From Undaria pinnatifida (lineage: Eukaryota > Sar > Phaeophyceae > Laminariales > Alariaceae): a stretch of DNA of 64,000 nucleotides. The notes under the pieces were generated by a model. That model had not been told where the DNA came from and made no database searches. It saw only the letters and a program-made list of their open reading frames with translations. The position numbers and the translations under genes were made by a program. Shown piece after piece: positions 1-9,498 of the stretch (within the stretch, counting starts at the first letter, position 1; each line of letters begins with the position of its first letter). The stretch is taken from contig JABAKD010000023.1 in the NCBI GenBank assembly GCA_012845835.1, forward strand, positions 15,992,702-16,056,701, in the 5' to 3' direction.

Positions 1-302
1 ACCTAACCATCGTGACATTGGGTTAGAGAGGCGGATGGAGCAGGTCGCGGCGAAAGGCGGTGGAGCGCCGTGTGTGGTAAATCGGCAGGAAGCTCGAAGC
101 TCGTTGCATATCAAGCGCAGGTCTTACGTTTTGAGCTCTGTAGACTACTGTTTTGTAGAGCACGGCGAAAACTTTTTTTAAAATATTTCCAAATTAAAAA
201 TTCTGGAAGCACGCCCCGACCATGAGCAAGAGCATTTTCACTTTGGTTTCCCTTTTTATTTCAGAAACTCTATTATTATTATGGAAAAAAAAATGGTCGA
301 TA
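1..302. other. unassigned sequence
   Basis: AT-rich toward its right end with short homopolymer runs. I see no gene, repeat partner or structural signal here. Confidence 0.5.
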
Positions 303-964
303 TTTCTGGCGATTATTTTTTTTGTTTTGAGGCTCCAGAAGTAACGAAATAACTGCATGAGAAATAAAGGGCGTCCATTATATGGGTTCTGATTTTTGGA
401 AAGTGGTTTTATTGTCAAGTGGTAGGTCTTGCTTTCCCGTTTGCGTTTAATCTTGAAAATCTGGCACGTACACTGTCGCCGGCGACGCTAGGTCACCACC
501 GCCTTTGCTGCTGTCTCTGCTTTTGTGCTGCTGCTGTGTTGCTGGTATAGTGCTGCTGTGGCGGTTTTGAAGGTGGCGCTGCTCCTGTCGCATTTGTATG
601 AGGACGAAGCTCTGTCTCGCACACAACAAGCGCGGTATGCTGTAGTGTGTTGGTGATTATTTGTTGTGGGTGATGGGTGATGTGTACAGCAGACAGGTAT
701 CATACCAGGTACAACGTTGGCAGTGGTGACATGTGATACTTGGTACGAGTAGTATCCCAAAGTCAAATAATCCCAGTGTTGAGAGGATGGAAGAGCTGTT
801 ATATCTGGGCTTAGAAATCACCAATAAAAAATCGATTTCTGGCCTCGATTATTTCTGAACCCAGAAATAACTATGATTTCTGGTCCCACAATGGATGGTT
901 TTATTTTTGGCGTCGGAGATCCCTGTTAAAGAGAGAAGTTATCGCTCAAAATATTTCCCATAGT
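303..964. repeat. dispersed repeat R1, copy 1
   Basis: About 660 bp that recur in the same orientation at 11235-12066. Shared landmarks in order are a GAGGCTCCAGAA box, the run GCACGTACACTGTCGCCGG, a CTG-rich stretch, CTCGCACACAACAAGCGCGG, and at the right end GGAGATCCCTGTTAAA. The motif TTTCTGG and its complement CCAGAAA occur repeatedly at both ends, giving the unit a loosely inverted architecture. No convincing coding frame. Copy 1 is continuous where copy 2 holds an inserted SINE, so this copy represents the pre-insertion state. A non-autonomous DNA element is likely, class unknown. Confidence 0.75.
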
Positions 965-1082
965 GTAGAGGTCTTGTTTTTTTCTGGGTGGCAAGCGGTG
1001 TAGTCGGGCTTTTTCAGGCGCGAGCAGTCAGACCCATGTACATACTGTTTGACATGTTTTTCACGGCACGGCGGTACTGCGT
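965..1082. other. spacer before LINE fragment
   Basis: Short interval between repeat R1 and the first recognisable reverse-transcriptase frame; it may hold more of the decayed LINE, but nothing is identifiable. Confidence 0.4.
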
Positions 1083-2291
1083 GTGGCCGAGAAACGCTAC
1101 CTCGCTGATGCAGATGCAGCCATCACGAACAACATGGTGCAGCTCGAACGAAAGGAGAAAGGCGAGAAGAAGGGCCTTTCACGCACAGGCAAAGTCGACG
1201 GGCGGGGGGGGAAGGAAGAGGAGGAGGTGCAGATATTGTGGGGTGTGCTGTACGCTGACGACGCGGGCATCGTATCGCGATTATCAAAAGGGCTGGAGAG
1301 GGTGATGGCGGTGATCGTGACTGCTCGGCGTTCGGGCTTACGGTCTCCGAGTCGAAAACAGATATAATGTGCCTGCAAACCAAAGGTGGGGGGAAGGTGT
1401 CGTTCACCATCAATGCAGCCGGCCAGGTACACAAGCAAACAATCAAGTTTGTGTACTTGAGCGGGGCTATCACCGCAGACAGAGAACTCTGCATCGAAAG
1501 AACGCGGCGTCTTCAGAGGGCCTGGGCGTTGCTTCCAGCGGTACAAGATGGGAATCTTTGATCGCCCGGGTGTGCGCTTAAGGTTGAAGGTGCGGTTGCT
1601 GAAAGCCGAGGTGATCGAGACACTACTCTACGGTTGCATGACGTGGAGCCCGAACAAACCTGACTGTGACAGGCTACGACGGGTTCACCATTCCATGCTC
1701 CTCCGATGCCTCGGATGGCGAAAACGGAAGCGCGACGACCACACCCTATCGTACGCCGACGCGCTTGCCAAGACAGCTTCCGAGAGCATAGAGGCGATAG
1801 TGCGCAAACGGAGGATATTGTTTGCAGGATTCGTAGCACGTATGGGGGAGGAGCGTCTGCCACAGACGGTGGTGTTTGGGGAGCTTGTTGAGGGTAAGGG
1901 CTACTCAGGGGGGCAAGATAAGGACTGGTTGGTGCACCTGAAGGAAGATATGTCGGTCTTTGGAATGAAATTCGAAGGGTGGCGAAAGGCTGCTCAGAAG
2001 GCCGGCAGATGGTTTCGACGGGTAGAGGAGGGAGCCGAGTTTTTCATGCGGAAATGGCATGAGGCAGAGAGACGCAGAGCTGAAGAGCGACACGCAAAGG
2101 CCGCGGCAGCGCCATCCACCGTCGGCATCCCTAAACGGCCAGGGGGAGGGGGGGGGGGAGATGGGAGGGGGGGGGGGGGGGAGGGGGGAGGGGGGAGGGG
2201 GGGCGCCCTGCCCAAGAGACTGAAGTCTGGGTCTGGCCATCATCGTCTTGAAGTTTTCGGGCCTTCCAATGGTCGTCACAAGCTAGCGTAA
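1083..2291 (+). pseudogene. LINE reverse transcriptase, 3' part, frameshifted
   Basis: Remains of a non-LTR retrotransposon polymerase that would copy its own RNA at a nicked target site. The reading passes through two changes of frame: 1083-1367, then about 1340-1546, then 1548-2291. The first segment carries LYADDAGIV, the catalytic YADD box of palm motif C. The second reads like the thumb region (KFVYLSGAIT). The third contains ETLLYGCMTW and RCLGWRKRKRDD, typical of the region after the RT domain in LINE polymerases. The end is Arg/Lys-rich and then a glycine run encoded by a G-rich tract at about 2140-2205. No endonuclease domain or 5' half is present, so the copy is 5' truncated as well as frame-broken. 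The 3' UTR and tail follow directly. LINE identity is firm; the clade is not resolved. Confidence 0.85.
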
Positions 2292-2400
2292 GGCCGCCCG
2301 GACTTCTTCGCCTTGTTGCGTTCTCCCGCCGTGCCATTGATGCACTCGACACCCTCTATGAGCCCAATGCCATCTTTAGTTAGTTCCTAGGGTCTGTTAG
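2292..2400 (+). mobile_element. LINE family 1, 3' UTR
   Basis: About 100 bp after the RT stop, including TTGCGTTCTC, GTGCCATTGATG, GCCCAATGCCATC and AGTTCCTAGGGTCTG. The same segment in reverse complement sits at about 7490-7580, again followed by a pyrimidine-rich tail, so two copies define the 3' end of this family. Confidence 0.75.
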
Positions 2401-2724
2401 TATGACGTTTTTTCCTTTTTCCTTCCCTTGCTTCCTCTTCTTGTCTTGTATTTTCTTGTCTTTTTTTTCCTTTCCTTTTTCGCTTTCTTTTCCTTGTCTT
2501 TTTTTTTCCTCTTCTTTTCCGCTTTCTTTTATTTCCTTTCTTTTATTTCCTTTCCTTTTTCGCTTTCCTTTCCTTTCCTTTCCTTTCCTTTCCTTTCCTT
2601 TCCTTTCCTTTCCTTTCCTTTCCTTTCCTTTCCTTTCCTTTCCTTTCCTTTCCTTTCCTTTCCTTTCCTTTCCTTTCCTTTCCTTTCCTTTCCTTTCCTT
2701 TCCTTTCCTTTCCTTTCCTTTCCT
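2401..2724 (+). repeat. pyrimidine tract ending in (TTTCC)n
   Basis: A strand-asymmetric C/T tract. The left half is irregular (TTTTCC, CTTTT); from about 2564 to 2724 it becomes a nearly pure TTTCC pentanucleotide array of roughly 32 units. It lies exactly where the LINE 3' UTR ends and the second copy of that UTR also runs into a pyrimidine tract, so it is best read as the expanded 3' tail of the LINE. Long Phe/Leu/Ser or Lys/Gly/Glu frames through it are artefacts. Confidence 0.9.
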
Positions 2725-2827
2725 GTGACACGGACTTGATTATGCGAGTTAATGTGAGAACAACAACAACACCAACAACTGCTACTACTACTACTCCTGC
2801 TACCACTACTACTACTACTGCTACTAC
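2725..2827 (+). mobile_element. SINE F1 3' module with AAC/ACT tail
   Basis: Contains CGGACTTGATTATGCGAG then TTAATGTGAG and an AAC-rich tail grading into CTA/ACT triplets. The module recurs at about 6959-6993 (minus), 11840-11872, 35048-35075 (minus) and, in a variant form, at 4321-4387 and 25855-25901. Only the 3' end is present here. Confidence 0.7.
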
Positions 2828-3114
2828 TATGTGGCATATCATGTTATCCTCGAGCCTGGTAAATGTCAGTTTCGTGAGTTCGAATCCCCCCGAGTGCATA
2901 CTCGTAAAGAAACGTGGGGACTTTTTCTTTTGCACAAATTAACTTGCGGAAAGCGCGAGAGCGTGAGTTAGCAACACTCGATGAAAGTCAACGAGCAGTG
3001 GGATTGCTGAACCCTATGCGCGAAAAAAATTGAAGGCAAGAACCGAGGGGGAGAAGGGACGACACCTGTCACCACGGCTTGTTCAGAAGCTGGAAAGTAG
3101 AAGTGTGAAACATA
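2828..3114 (+). mobile_element. tRNA-derived SINE (family S2), copy 1
   Basis: About 285 bp matching 53196-53480 in reverse complement. The left part keeps TGGCATATCATG and GTGAGTTCGAATCCCC; the latter fits a Pol III B box (GGTTCRANNCC). The body runs through GAGTGCATACTCGTA, GCAACACTCGATGAAA and ATTGCTGAACCCTATGCGCG to GAAGCTGGAAAGTAGAAG. The first bases of the tRNA-like head seen in copy 2 are missing here, replaced by the preceding triplet tract. Short A-rich 3' end. Inference: Pol III SINE mobilised by a LINE. Confidence 0.75.
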
Positions 3115-3119
3115 CTACC

Positions 3120-4387
3120 TCCGTTTCCCTTGCCGCCTCGGTATGGCATGCTGTGAGGTGTGCCCTAGCAGGCTTGTAGCGTATGGGGGGGGGTCTTTCT
3201 GGCGGGTGTAAGGCCGGACTCACCCTCAAGGAGTGATACCTTCTTGCTGCTGCGTGTGGCCGCGAGGCTTAAGGTGTGGCGGTAGAGTTGGGTCGTACGT
3301 GGTGCGTTAGGCGTGGTTACCTACGATTTGCGCGTCTTTTTAGGCAGCAGCGGCGGAGTAGCAATGCTTAATCGAGATGCTCCTGTGCGGAGGCAGGCGC
3401 CACCACGAGCCACACTACGGCGCAGTCTCGGTGTGGAGGGAACTGCGCCGGCAGGAGGCTGGGTTCGACGAAGGAGGAGGGCGACTGAGCGTCGACGGGC
3501 GGGGAAGAGACGGACTGAACCCTCCCTGAACGAGAGTTTTTGTTTTTCAGATCAGCACCGCAAGCTGCGAGGAGCATTTTATTTCTCGGGACGGGGGACA
3601 AGGGGAACCGGTTAAAGTTGAGTGTCAACGAGTGCAAGTGCGAAGGAGCGGGCCGAATGGACTAAGGCGATGAGGCGGCAATGGAGAACCACAGCAGGAG
3701 GATGGCACACGGAGACCCACGACCCGCACGCACACCATCATCACGAGAGCAGCGATCGTTTTTTTTCATTTTTTTTCACGAGGCAATAGTACAACATGTT
3801 ACTTACGTCACTGATTTTTGTAGAGTTGGTAGAGCTGTATACCCTTCATGGGGAACGACCCCCCCGCATTTTTCAATGTTCAGGGACAGGCGTCGTAGCT
3901 GCGCTGCAACCTGTCAGATAAACCGGGAAGACGGGGCGATCATTGATATTTGTATGGTGGTTTTTGGTTCGATTGCTCTTTTTTCACTGCATGCCCGCGG
4001 GTCGTCACTCTGACAGTATGCCAGACAGCAGGCGCGTTCGTCTGTGCTCACGATTTCCGTGCGGTTCGTACGGTGCAGGCAGCCCGACCGCTGTAGTTTG
4101 TGGCCGCGAGTTTGTTAGTTGTGGGAACGGGTGAACTCTGTGATGCTGTTGTGGGAACGGGTGAACTCTATGATGCTGTTGTTGAGCGGATACCCGCGCC
4201 CATGTGAGTTCAGTTTGCTCATTGGATCATTTCACTTGTGCGCCTTCTTCGTAGTATTTCCCGGACGAATTTTGATTTAAGTTGGTTTTTCGGATCTTAT
4301 TAAGGCTCCAGCACCTTTGTGTGACCACGGACTCTGGATTTTTGACAAGAGTTAGTGTGAGATAACAACAACAACAACAGCAACAAT
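3120..4387 (+). mobile_element. 1.25 kb dispersed element R2, copy 1
   Basis: Nearly identical by eye to 24650-25901 in the same orientation. Both start at CCCTTGCCGCCTCGGTATGG and end with GTGACCACGGACTC...GTGTGAGA followed by an AAC-rich tail, so the element seems to be a non-LTR retroposon with the same 3' module as SINE F1. Within it, 3313-3615 (+) encodes a basic Arg-rich peptide (100 aa; includes RRQAPPRATLRRSLGVEG) that is open in both copies, but high nucleotide identity alone could explain that. No known domain. A local GTTGTGGGAACGGGTGAACTCT duplication at about 4115-4180 is specific to this copy. Confidence 0.75.
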
Positions 4388-4840
4388 CAGTGGTATGAAC
4401 CTGGCACGTCGTAGGCTGAATCCCGATTTCATTTTATTTTTTTCTGGCGGGGGCATTAGGGCCCGAACCAACGAGGAACTTGCCAAATCGAAATTCGATT
4501 TTTTTCAGAATTGATTTTAGTTTGCATTCGATTGGTCAAAAAATGAATAACCAAGCAGACATTCTCAAAATCAAAACGAAAAATCAAATTGAACGAATAA
4601 CGAATAAGCAATCAAACACTTTATTTGGTCGAATTTAACAGTTTCGGAAAACGTTTTTTTCCAGAATGAAAAAAATCCAGAATCATTGGAAACAATCGCG
4701 TTTCATTCTGTTTGTCGCCCCCAAAACCAGCGGAATTTTTGGAGCTCTCGTTCTGGAAACTACAGTTCCGGTTCGAAACCAAAATGAACCGGGCCCAAGA
4801 TAGGGTGTATCAGTGTTTTAGTGTGAAGAGCTCTCTGATG
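4388..4840. other. SINE F1 head-like segment and AT-rich DNA
   Basis: About 4398-4440 contains CCTGGCACGTCGTAGGCTGA followed by TCCCGATTTCA, matching the 5' part of SINE F1 at 7112-7150 (minus) and 11675-11705. The rest is AT-rich with repeated TTCGATT and TTCTGGAAA boxes and GGGCCCG near both ends (4467 and 4788). No gene seen. Confidence 0.5.
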
Positions 4841-5621
4841 TGCATTACCCACACCACGTACCTACAGCAGTAGTACCCGGATCCGGACACACATCAGACA
4901 TGAATATAGCGCTTCAACCAATAAACAAAGCACACCCCGTACCACCAGTAGCTAGCCGCAGCAGCAGCAGCGAGACACGCATGCGGTGGCGAACGGCGGC
5001 AAGGATGTGGGCCCCCTCAACGAAGGTTCGAATCGGTGCTGGCACGCTACAATGGGCAAAGGAGAGAAGAGCTGGGAGAGGAGGTGCTGGGTGCTGGGGA
5101 GAGAGGCTTGCCAAGAGGATCAGCTACAGCGACCGAGAAGCACAAAAGGGCTTCCGAACATGAGGGTATCGTCTTACTCGCCATGCACTCCCGCTGCGTG
5201 CTTTGTTGCTTTGGGAGCCTCGGCACAAGCCTGTGCTTGGCAGGGTCGTCGATCTCGCGACATAGCGTACCTGCTGTTGAAAACAACACCGGGTACCTGG
5301 CACGCGAATTCGCGCACACCCACATATACAGCTACGTTTGTGGGAGTTGATTTTGATTGCTGACAACCACTGACACAGAGTCACTGCCTTATTTCAAGTT
5401 TGAGCCGACCACGGGTACGCAGGTCCTGGCCACGCGCTGCTGCTACTGCTGCGTGCTTCGTCGCACACGCATACGCAGTCTGGTTAGCTGTTTACATTGG
5501 TTGTTCAGCTATTAATAGCTCTCTCCTGCTGACGTTCGTTCGTTCCTCGGCCAAATGCCAAAAGCTGAAAGACAGAAAAAAAGCACATTTTGAAACCTTT
5601 CTAAACGCAGCCGAAATTTAC
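4841..5621. other. unassigned sequence
   Basis: Frames of up to about 125 codons exist on both strands but none shows a recognisable domain or convincing codon bias. No repeat partner in the window was found. Confidence 0.4.
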
Positions 5622-5639
5622 CAGGGCTTTTCACGGTTC

Positions 5640-5990
5640 ATGACCCGACCCGCGGGTCTGGTCAAGGGGGGTTCAAAATCTCGCGGGTCGGGTCGGGTCG
5701 GGTCACAATGTTTTCAAATCCCACGGGTCGGGTCGGGTCAAGAGGTTTCAAAATCCCGCGGGTCGGGTCGGGTCGGGTGGTTTTGAAACCTCGCGGGTCG
5801 GGTCGGGTCGCGTCAAGAGGTTTCAAAATCGCGCGGGTTGGGTCGGGTCATGACCCGCGAGATACGGGTCACTCGCGGGTCAAGCCATCATGACCCGCGA
5901 GTTGTCTCGGATCCGCCTACTTTCAACTTACAGGTGAGGGCCATTGCCGTGCAGGTGCCCCGCGGGTCGGACCCGCGGACCCGTAAATAA
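5640..5990. repeat. CGGGT minisatellite, left array
   Basis: Units of roughly 40-50 bp built from TCGCGGGTCGGGTCGGGTCA followed by an AGGTTTCAAAA spacer. Matches the array at 8830-9060 and 9171-9400. Gly-Ser-Arg-Val frames across it are low complexity. Confidence 0.85.
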
Positions 5991-6117
5991 TACTTAACTC
6001 ACCGCTTCCTGCCTCTCCCGTGCGGATGCTCCGATCATATGTCATCACAGCGTGTAGAACAATCACCAGGCAATACCTTTAGCTACTCGTACCAAAGCGT
6101 ACAGTGTGACGCGAATC

Positions 6118-6380
6118 CCGTACCGGCTGAAGCCGTAGACAGCAGTAGTAATACGGTCATACCAGTACGAAACGTGGCCAAACGTAAAAAGGCGAGGGCA
6201 GTCGTCGTCGAAGCAGCAGCAGCAGCACTGGCAGCAGCATGCACCAACAGCAGACCTCGGATCCTCGCGGATCGCAGCCCCTGCTGACAGATCCACCGCC
6301 CTCTGTGGGCTTGCTGCCTGTGGGGGCTCAGCTAGGCTGCTCGCCGGGGCCGGAGACTTCATAGATAGATGGATAGAAGA
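6118..6380. repeat. flanking duplication, left copy
   Basis: Corresponds to 8253-8483 in direct orientation: CAGCAGTAGTA, TCATACC, CAAACGTAAA, GCAGTCGT.GTCGAAGCAGCAG, CTCGCGGATCGCAG and GCCGGGGCCGGAGACT occur in the same order in both. The two copies bracket hAT element B almost exactly, so a tandem duplication of the host sequence holds the insertion at its junction. Confidence 0.8.
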
Positions 6381-6896
6381 ATATAGCAAGGGTGTGTTCG
6401 GTACGGCACGTACTGATAAATACCGGCGGTATATGCCGCCGGTATTACCGGTACCGGATACTTCGGTAAGTTCGGTGCGACATCAATACCAATACCGGAC
6501 TTTTCGTTAAGTTCGGTACGACATCAATACCGGTACCGGACACGTCGGTAAGATATGCAAAACATCTACCCGGTACAGGGCACTTCGGTACGTTTAGCAC
6601 GATATCAACCCGATTCCACCACATTTTGACGTCATCCCTTAGAGCTTTGGCTCCAGGCAGCACTCCAAGCCACACACCCCGGCCCCCAAGCATCTCCCAG
6701 CACACTCGGTATACCGAGACTCTGAGCGCGCATGAGCAAGGGCGCAACTTCCGAGAATGAGGTGGCCTCCAGCAGTGATGCCACCGCTTCTGGTGGCGGG
6801 TCATCTTCGCCAGCTCCCACACACACCAGCGCTGGCGACAGAAGTTACGACGTGGACGTGGCAAATAAGTCCGTGCCGGCGATTTTGCCTGCTCCT

Positions 6897-6912
6897 GTGT
6901 TGTTGTTGTTGC

Positions 6913-6958
<46 letters not shown>

Positions 6959-7186
6959 CTCACATTAACTCGCATAATCAAGTCCGTGGTCACAGGACAG
7001 GCTCCAGTCACTCTGGAGCTGAGGAATACCCCAGGGAAAAACACACACAACCCAAGGTGGTACACGCATATATCACAGCTGACGCAATTCATGCCTCCAC
7101 CAGAAACATATAAAAGTGAAATCGGGAGTCAGTCTACGATGTGCCAGGTCCATGCCGGTGCATACGCCTCATTACTCACGCCTGGA
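6897..7186 (-). mobile_element. SINE F1 with (AAC)n tail
   Basis: On the minus strand the element runs from the head CCTGGCACATCGTAGACTGA, through TTTCTGGTGGAGGCATGAAT, GGGGTATTCCTCAGCTCC and CTGGAGCCTGTCCTGTGACC to CGGACTTGATTATGCGAG, then TTAATGTGAG and about 20 AAC units (the GTT tract at 6897-6958 on the plus strand). Most complete copy in the window. The head has a weak tRNA-like B-box resemblance only. The tract gives spurious poly-Leu and poly-Cys frames. Confidence 0.8.
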
Positions 7187-7289
7187 GGAACCAACTATTC
7201 CGATTGCCACCCAAGGAAGACTACCACGTATATATTACACCTAGTATCTATCACTACGCATACGCACGACAGGCGTAAGTCAATTGGAG

Positions 7290-7580
7290 AGAATAAACAA
7301 AGAAAAAAAAAGAAGATAAAGGAAAGGAAAGAAAAGAAAACGAAAAAAACGAAAAAGGCAAGAAAAGAGAACAAAAAGACAAGAAAAGCAAGGAAAGACA
7401 AGACATGAAGAGGAAGCATGGCAAGGAAAAAAGAAGAAGAGAAAAATGAAGAAAGAAAAAGAAAAGAGAGAAAAATGTCATACTAGCAGACCCTAGGAAC
7501 TTGCTAAGGATGGCATTGGGCTAACAGAGGGTATCACGTCCATCATCAATGGCACCTGGGAGAGAACGCAACATGGCGAA
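7290..7580 (-). mobile_element. LINE family 1, 3' UTR and pyrimidine tail
   Basis: On the minus strand, 7580 to about 7480 matches 2306-2402 (TTGCGTTCTC, GTGCCATTGATG, GCCCAATGCCATCCTTAG, TTCCTAGGGTCTG) and then enters an irregular C/T tract down to about 7290. It is a severely 5' truncated LINE insertion inside hAT element B. Confidence 0.75.
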
Positions 7581-7856
7581 GTGTACAACTCGCTCACGGG
7601 AGACGTAGGAGTTGCCGGCGGAGATTGGCGTGGACGTCGAAACGATCGACGAGAAGACGGCGCCCTGCTGATAAACCAAAGGGTACCTCACCCTTTGAAC
7701 AGCATATCAAGACAAACAAATATGAGAAAAATTATGAAAATATTAGAACCAAATATAATTGAATTCAATTATATACCTCAGCGGGTACCCCCAGTCAATA
7801 CCGGATTTGCTCTGTACATGTACCGCCAATTTATGTCCATTTTATGTACCTAAGCG

Positions 7857-8246
7857 CAAGTGTGCGTCGGTATCTTGCCGGCGGTATATACCGCCGGTAC
7901 TGCCAGTATATGTATTCAAGTGTGTGCCGGTACCGGTGGTACCGGTACAGACTTTCGTACCGGTACCGGACGCTTCGGTAAGTTCAGTTCGACATCAATA
8001 CCGGCACCGGAAACTTCGGTAAGTTCGGTACGATATCAGTACCGGTACCGGAAACTTCGGTAAGTTCGGTACGACATCAATACCGGTACCGGAAACTTCG
8101 GTAAGTTCGGTATACCTCCAATACCGGTGCCGGACAATTCGGTAAGTTCGGTACGACGTCAATACCGGTACCGCACACTTCGGTAAATACGGTACGACAT
8201 CTATACCCGTACCGAGAATACCGGTACCGTACCGAACACACCCTTG
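7857..8246. repeat. TACCGG minisatellite, right arm of element B
   Basis: About eight variable units of ATACCGGTACCGG with CTTCGGTAAGTTCGGTACGA between. The start (CAAGTGTGCGTCGG) resembles a decayed second terminus, so part of the arm may be a separate, older copy of the family. Confidence 0.75.
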
Positions 8247-8252
8247 GAAGAT

Positions 8253-8483
8253 AGGTACCTGTACAGCAGCAGTAGTAGCTAGCTCGATAATTATCATACC
8301 GGTACAAAATGTGACCAAACGTAAAGAAGCAAGAGCAGTCGTAGTCGAAGCAGCAGCACCACCAGCAGCAAGCACCAGCAGCAGACAATGCATTCTCGCG
8401 GATCGCAGGCCCCTGCTGACAGATCTACTGCCCCAGTTGTGGGCTTGCTAGGCTGTTTGCCGGGGCCGGAGACTGCATAGATA
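8253..8483. repeat. flanking duplication, right copy
   Basis: Direct-repeat partner of 6118-6380 on the other side of hAT element B. Diverged mainly by small indels in the GCAGCAGCA stretch. Confidence 0.8.
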
Positions 8484-8700
8484 ACTAGCTCGCTCGTCGG
8501 ATCGCTCGTCCGGTCGACCCGGTGCACCCATGGTCTAACGTTACGGGCGTGGCTAATTGTCCGTGCGTGGGTTGCGGTCTCTTTCTCATTTTTTCGCTCG
8601 CACACCCCACAATAATGCTGCAAACAGCCGGTAAAAAAGCCAGAGAGCACGACATCTTGGGAAAAGTACGAGGGACCAAGGACCAACCAACCGACCAAGG
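8484..8700. other. unassigned sequence
   Basis: Short stretch between the flanking duplication and the right CGGGT array. No gene or repeat partner recognised. Confidence 0.4.
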
Positions 8701-8838
8701 TACATATATATCCAGATATGTTTGACCCGTGACTTTTTGAGTTTGACCCGTGAGATATGTCACGGGCCCAGTCGACCCGACCCGCATGAAATCCGAACCT
8801 CACGGGTCAATCGGAATATGGCGGGTCTGGTCGGGTCG

Positions 8839-9498
8839 GATCAACAGGCTTTCACAATCTCGCGGGTCGGGTCAGGAGGTTTTCAAAATCTCGCGGGTCG
8901 GGTCGGGTCGGGTCAAAAGGTTTTAAAATATCGCGGGTCGGATTGAGGGTCGGGTCGGGTCGGGTCGGGTCGGGTCGGGTCGGGTCGGGTCGGGTCGGGT
9001 CAAGACGTCTCGAAATTCTCGCGGGTCGGGTCGACCCGACCCGACCCGCGAAGTTGACCTGAACCGTGAAAAGCCCTGATTTTTACACCAATCAGCATAA
9101 AACGTCATTTTGCCATTTCGTTCTGGAAATGTTGATTCTGATTCTGGAAAACGTTTTTTTTTCCGAAAGTGATCAACAGGCTTTCACAATCTCGCGGGTC
9201 GGGTCAGGAGGTTTTCAAAATCTCGCGGGTCGGGTCGGGTCGGGTCAAAAGGTTTTAAAGTATCGCGGGTCGGATAGAGGGTCGGGTCGGGTCGGGTCGG
9301 GTCGGGTCGGGTCGGGTCGGGTCAAGACGTCTCGAAATTCTCGCGGGTCGGGTCGACCCGACCCGACCCGACCCGCGAAGTTGACCTGAACCGTGAAAAG
9401 CCCTGATTTTTACACCAATCAGCATAAAACGTCATTTTGCCATTTCGTTCTGGAAATGTTGATTCTGATTCTGGAAAACGTTTTTTTTTCCGAAAGTG
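8839..9498. repeat. tandem duplication, about 330 bp, two units
   Basis: Units 8839-9170 and 9171-9498 are nearly identical. Each starts GATCAACAGGCTTTCACAAT, contains a CGGGT run, the CCGTGAAAAGCCCTG terminus of element D and the tail GTTCTGGAAATGTTGATTCTG ending at CCGAAAGTG. The CGGGT run has one or two fewer repeats in the second unit, explaining the 327 versus 332 bp spacing. The duplication spans the transposon terminus plus flanking DNA, so it postdates the insertion. Confidence 0.9.

Larger units (their letters stand above)
6387..8246. mobile_element. hAT-like element B (TACCGG family)
   Basis: Perfect 20 bp terminal inverted repeats, CAAGGGTGTGTTCGGTACGG at 6387 and its inverse complement ending at 8246. 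The flanking octamers are GAATATAG (6379-6386) and GAAGATAG (8247-8254), 7 of 8 identical, the target duplication size of the hAT superfamily. Both arms are arrays of an approximately 41 bp unit, ATACCGGTACCGGACACTTC plus GGTAAGTTCGGTACGACATC. A palindrome AATACCGGCGG/CCGCCGGTATT sits at 6419-6446. No transposase is encoded; the centre holds SINE F1 (6897-7186, minus) and a LINE 3' end (7290-7580, minus), both presumably later arrivals. Partial relatives occur at 21369-21960 and 22447-22673. Confidence 0.85.
5622..9078. mobile_element. hAT-like element D (CGGGT family), interrupted
   Basis: The left end reads CAGGGCTTTTCACGGTTCA and the right end at 9060-9078 is its exact 19 bp inverse complement. 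Flanking octamers are AAATTTAC on the left and ATTTTTAC on the right, 6 of 8 matching, compatible with a decayed 8 bp hAT target duplication. Both subterminal zones are arrays of CGGGT/GACCC. The interior contains a local duplication, hAT element B, a SINE and a LINE fragment, so most of the 3.4 kb would be later insertions. Alternative: two separate half-elements whose termini match by family. The right terminus is repeated at 9387-9405 by the tandem duplication described below. Confidence 0.55.

Noticed and set aside
2402-2935. Long open frames of Phe/Leu/Ser (+) and Lys/Gly/Glu (-)
   Set aside because: They are direct translations of the C/T tract and the TTTCC array; a 5 bp repeat without internal stops stays open in several frames.
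4467-4795. MITE bounded by GGGCCCG motifs
   Set aside because: Terminal similarity is only about 7 bp and the flanking octamers do not match.
6732-7113. Poly-Leu and poly-Cys frames
   Set aside because: Translation of the GTT microsatellite tail of SINE F1.
5640-9400. Telomere-like repeats (CGGGT)
   Set aside because: The pentamer is interspersed with AGGTTTCAAAA spacers, occurs in both orientations and is confined to a transposon with inverted ends.
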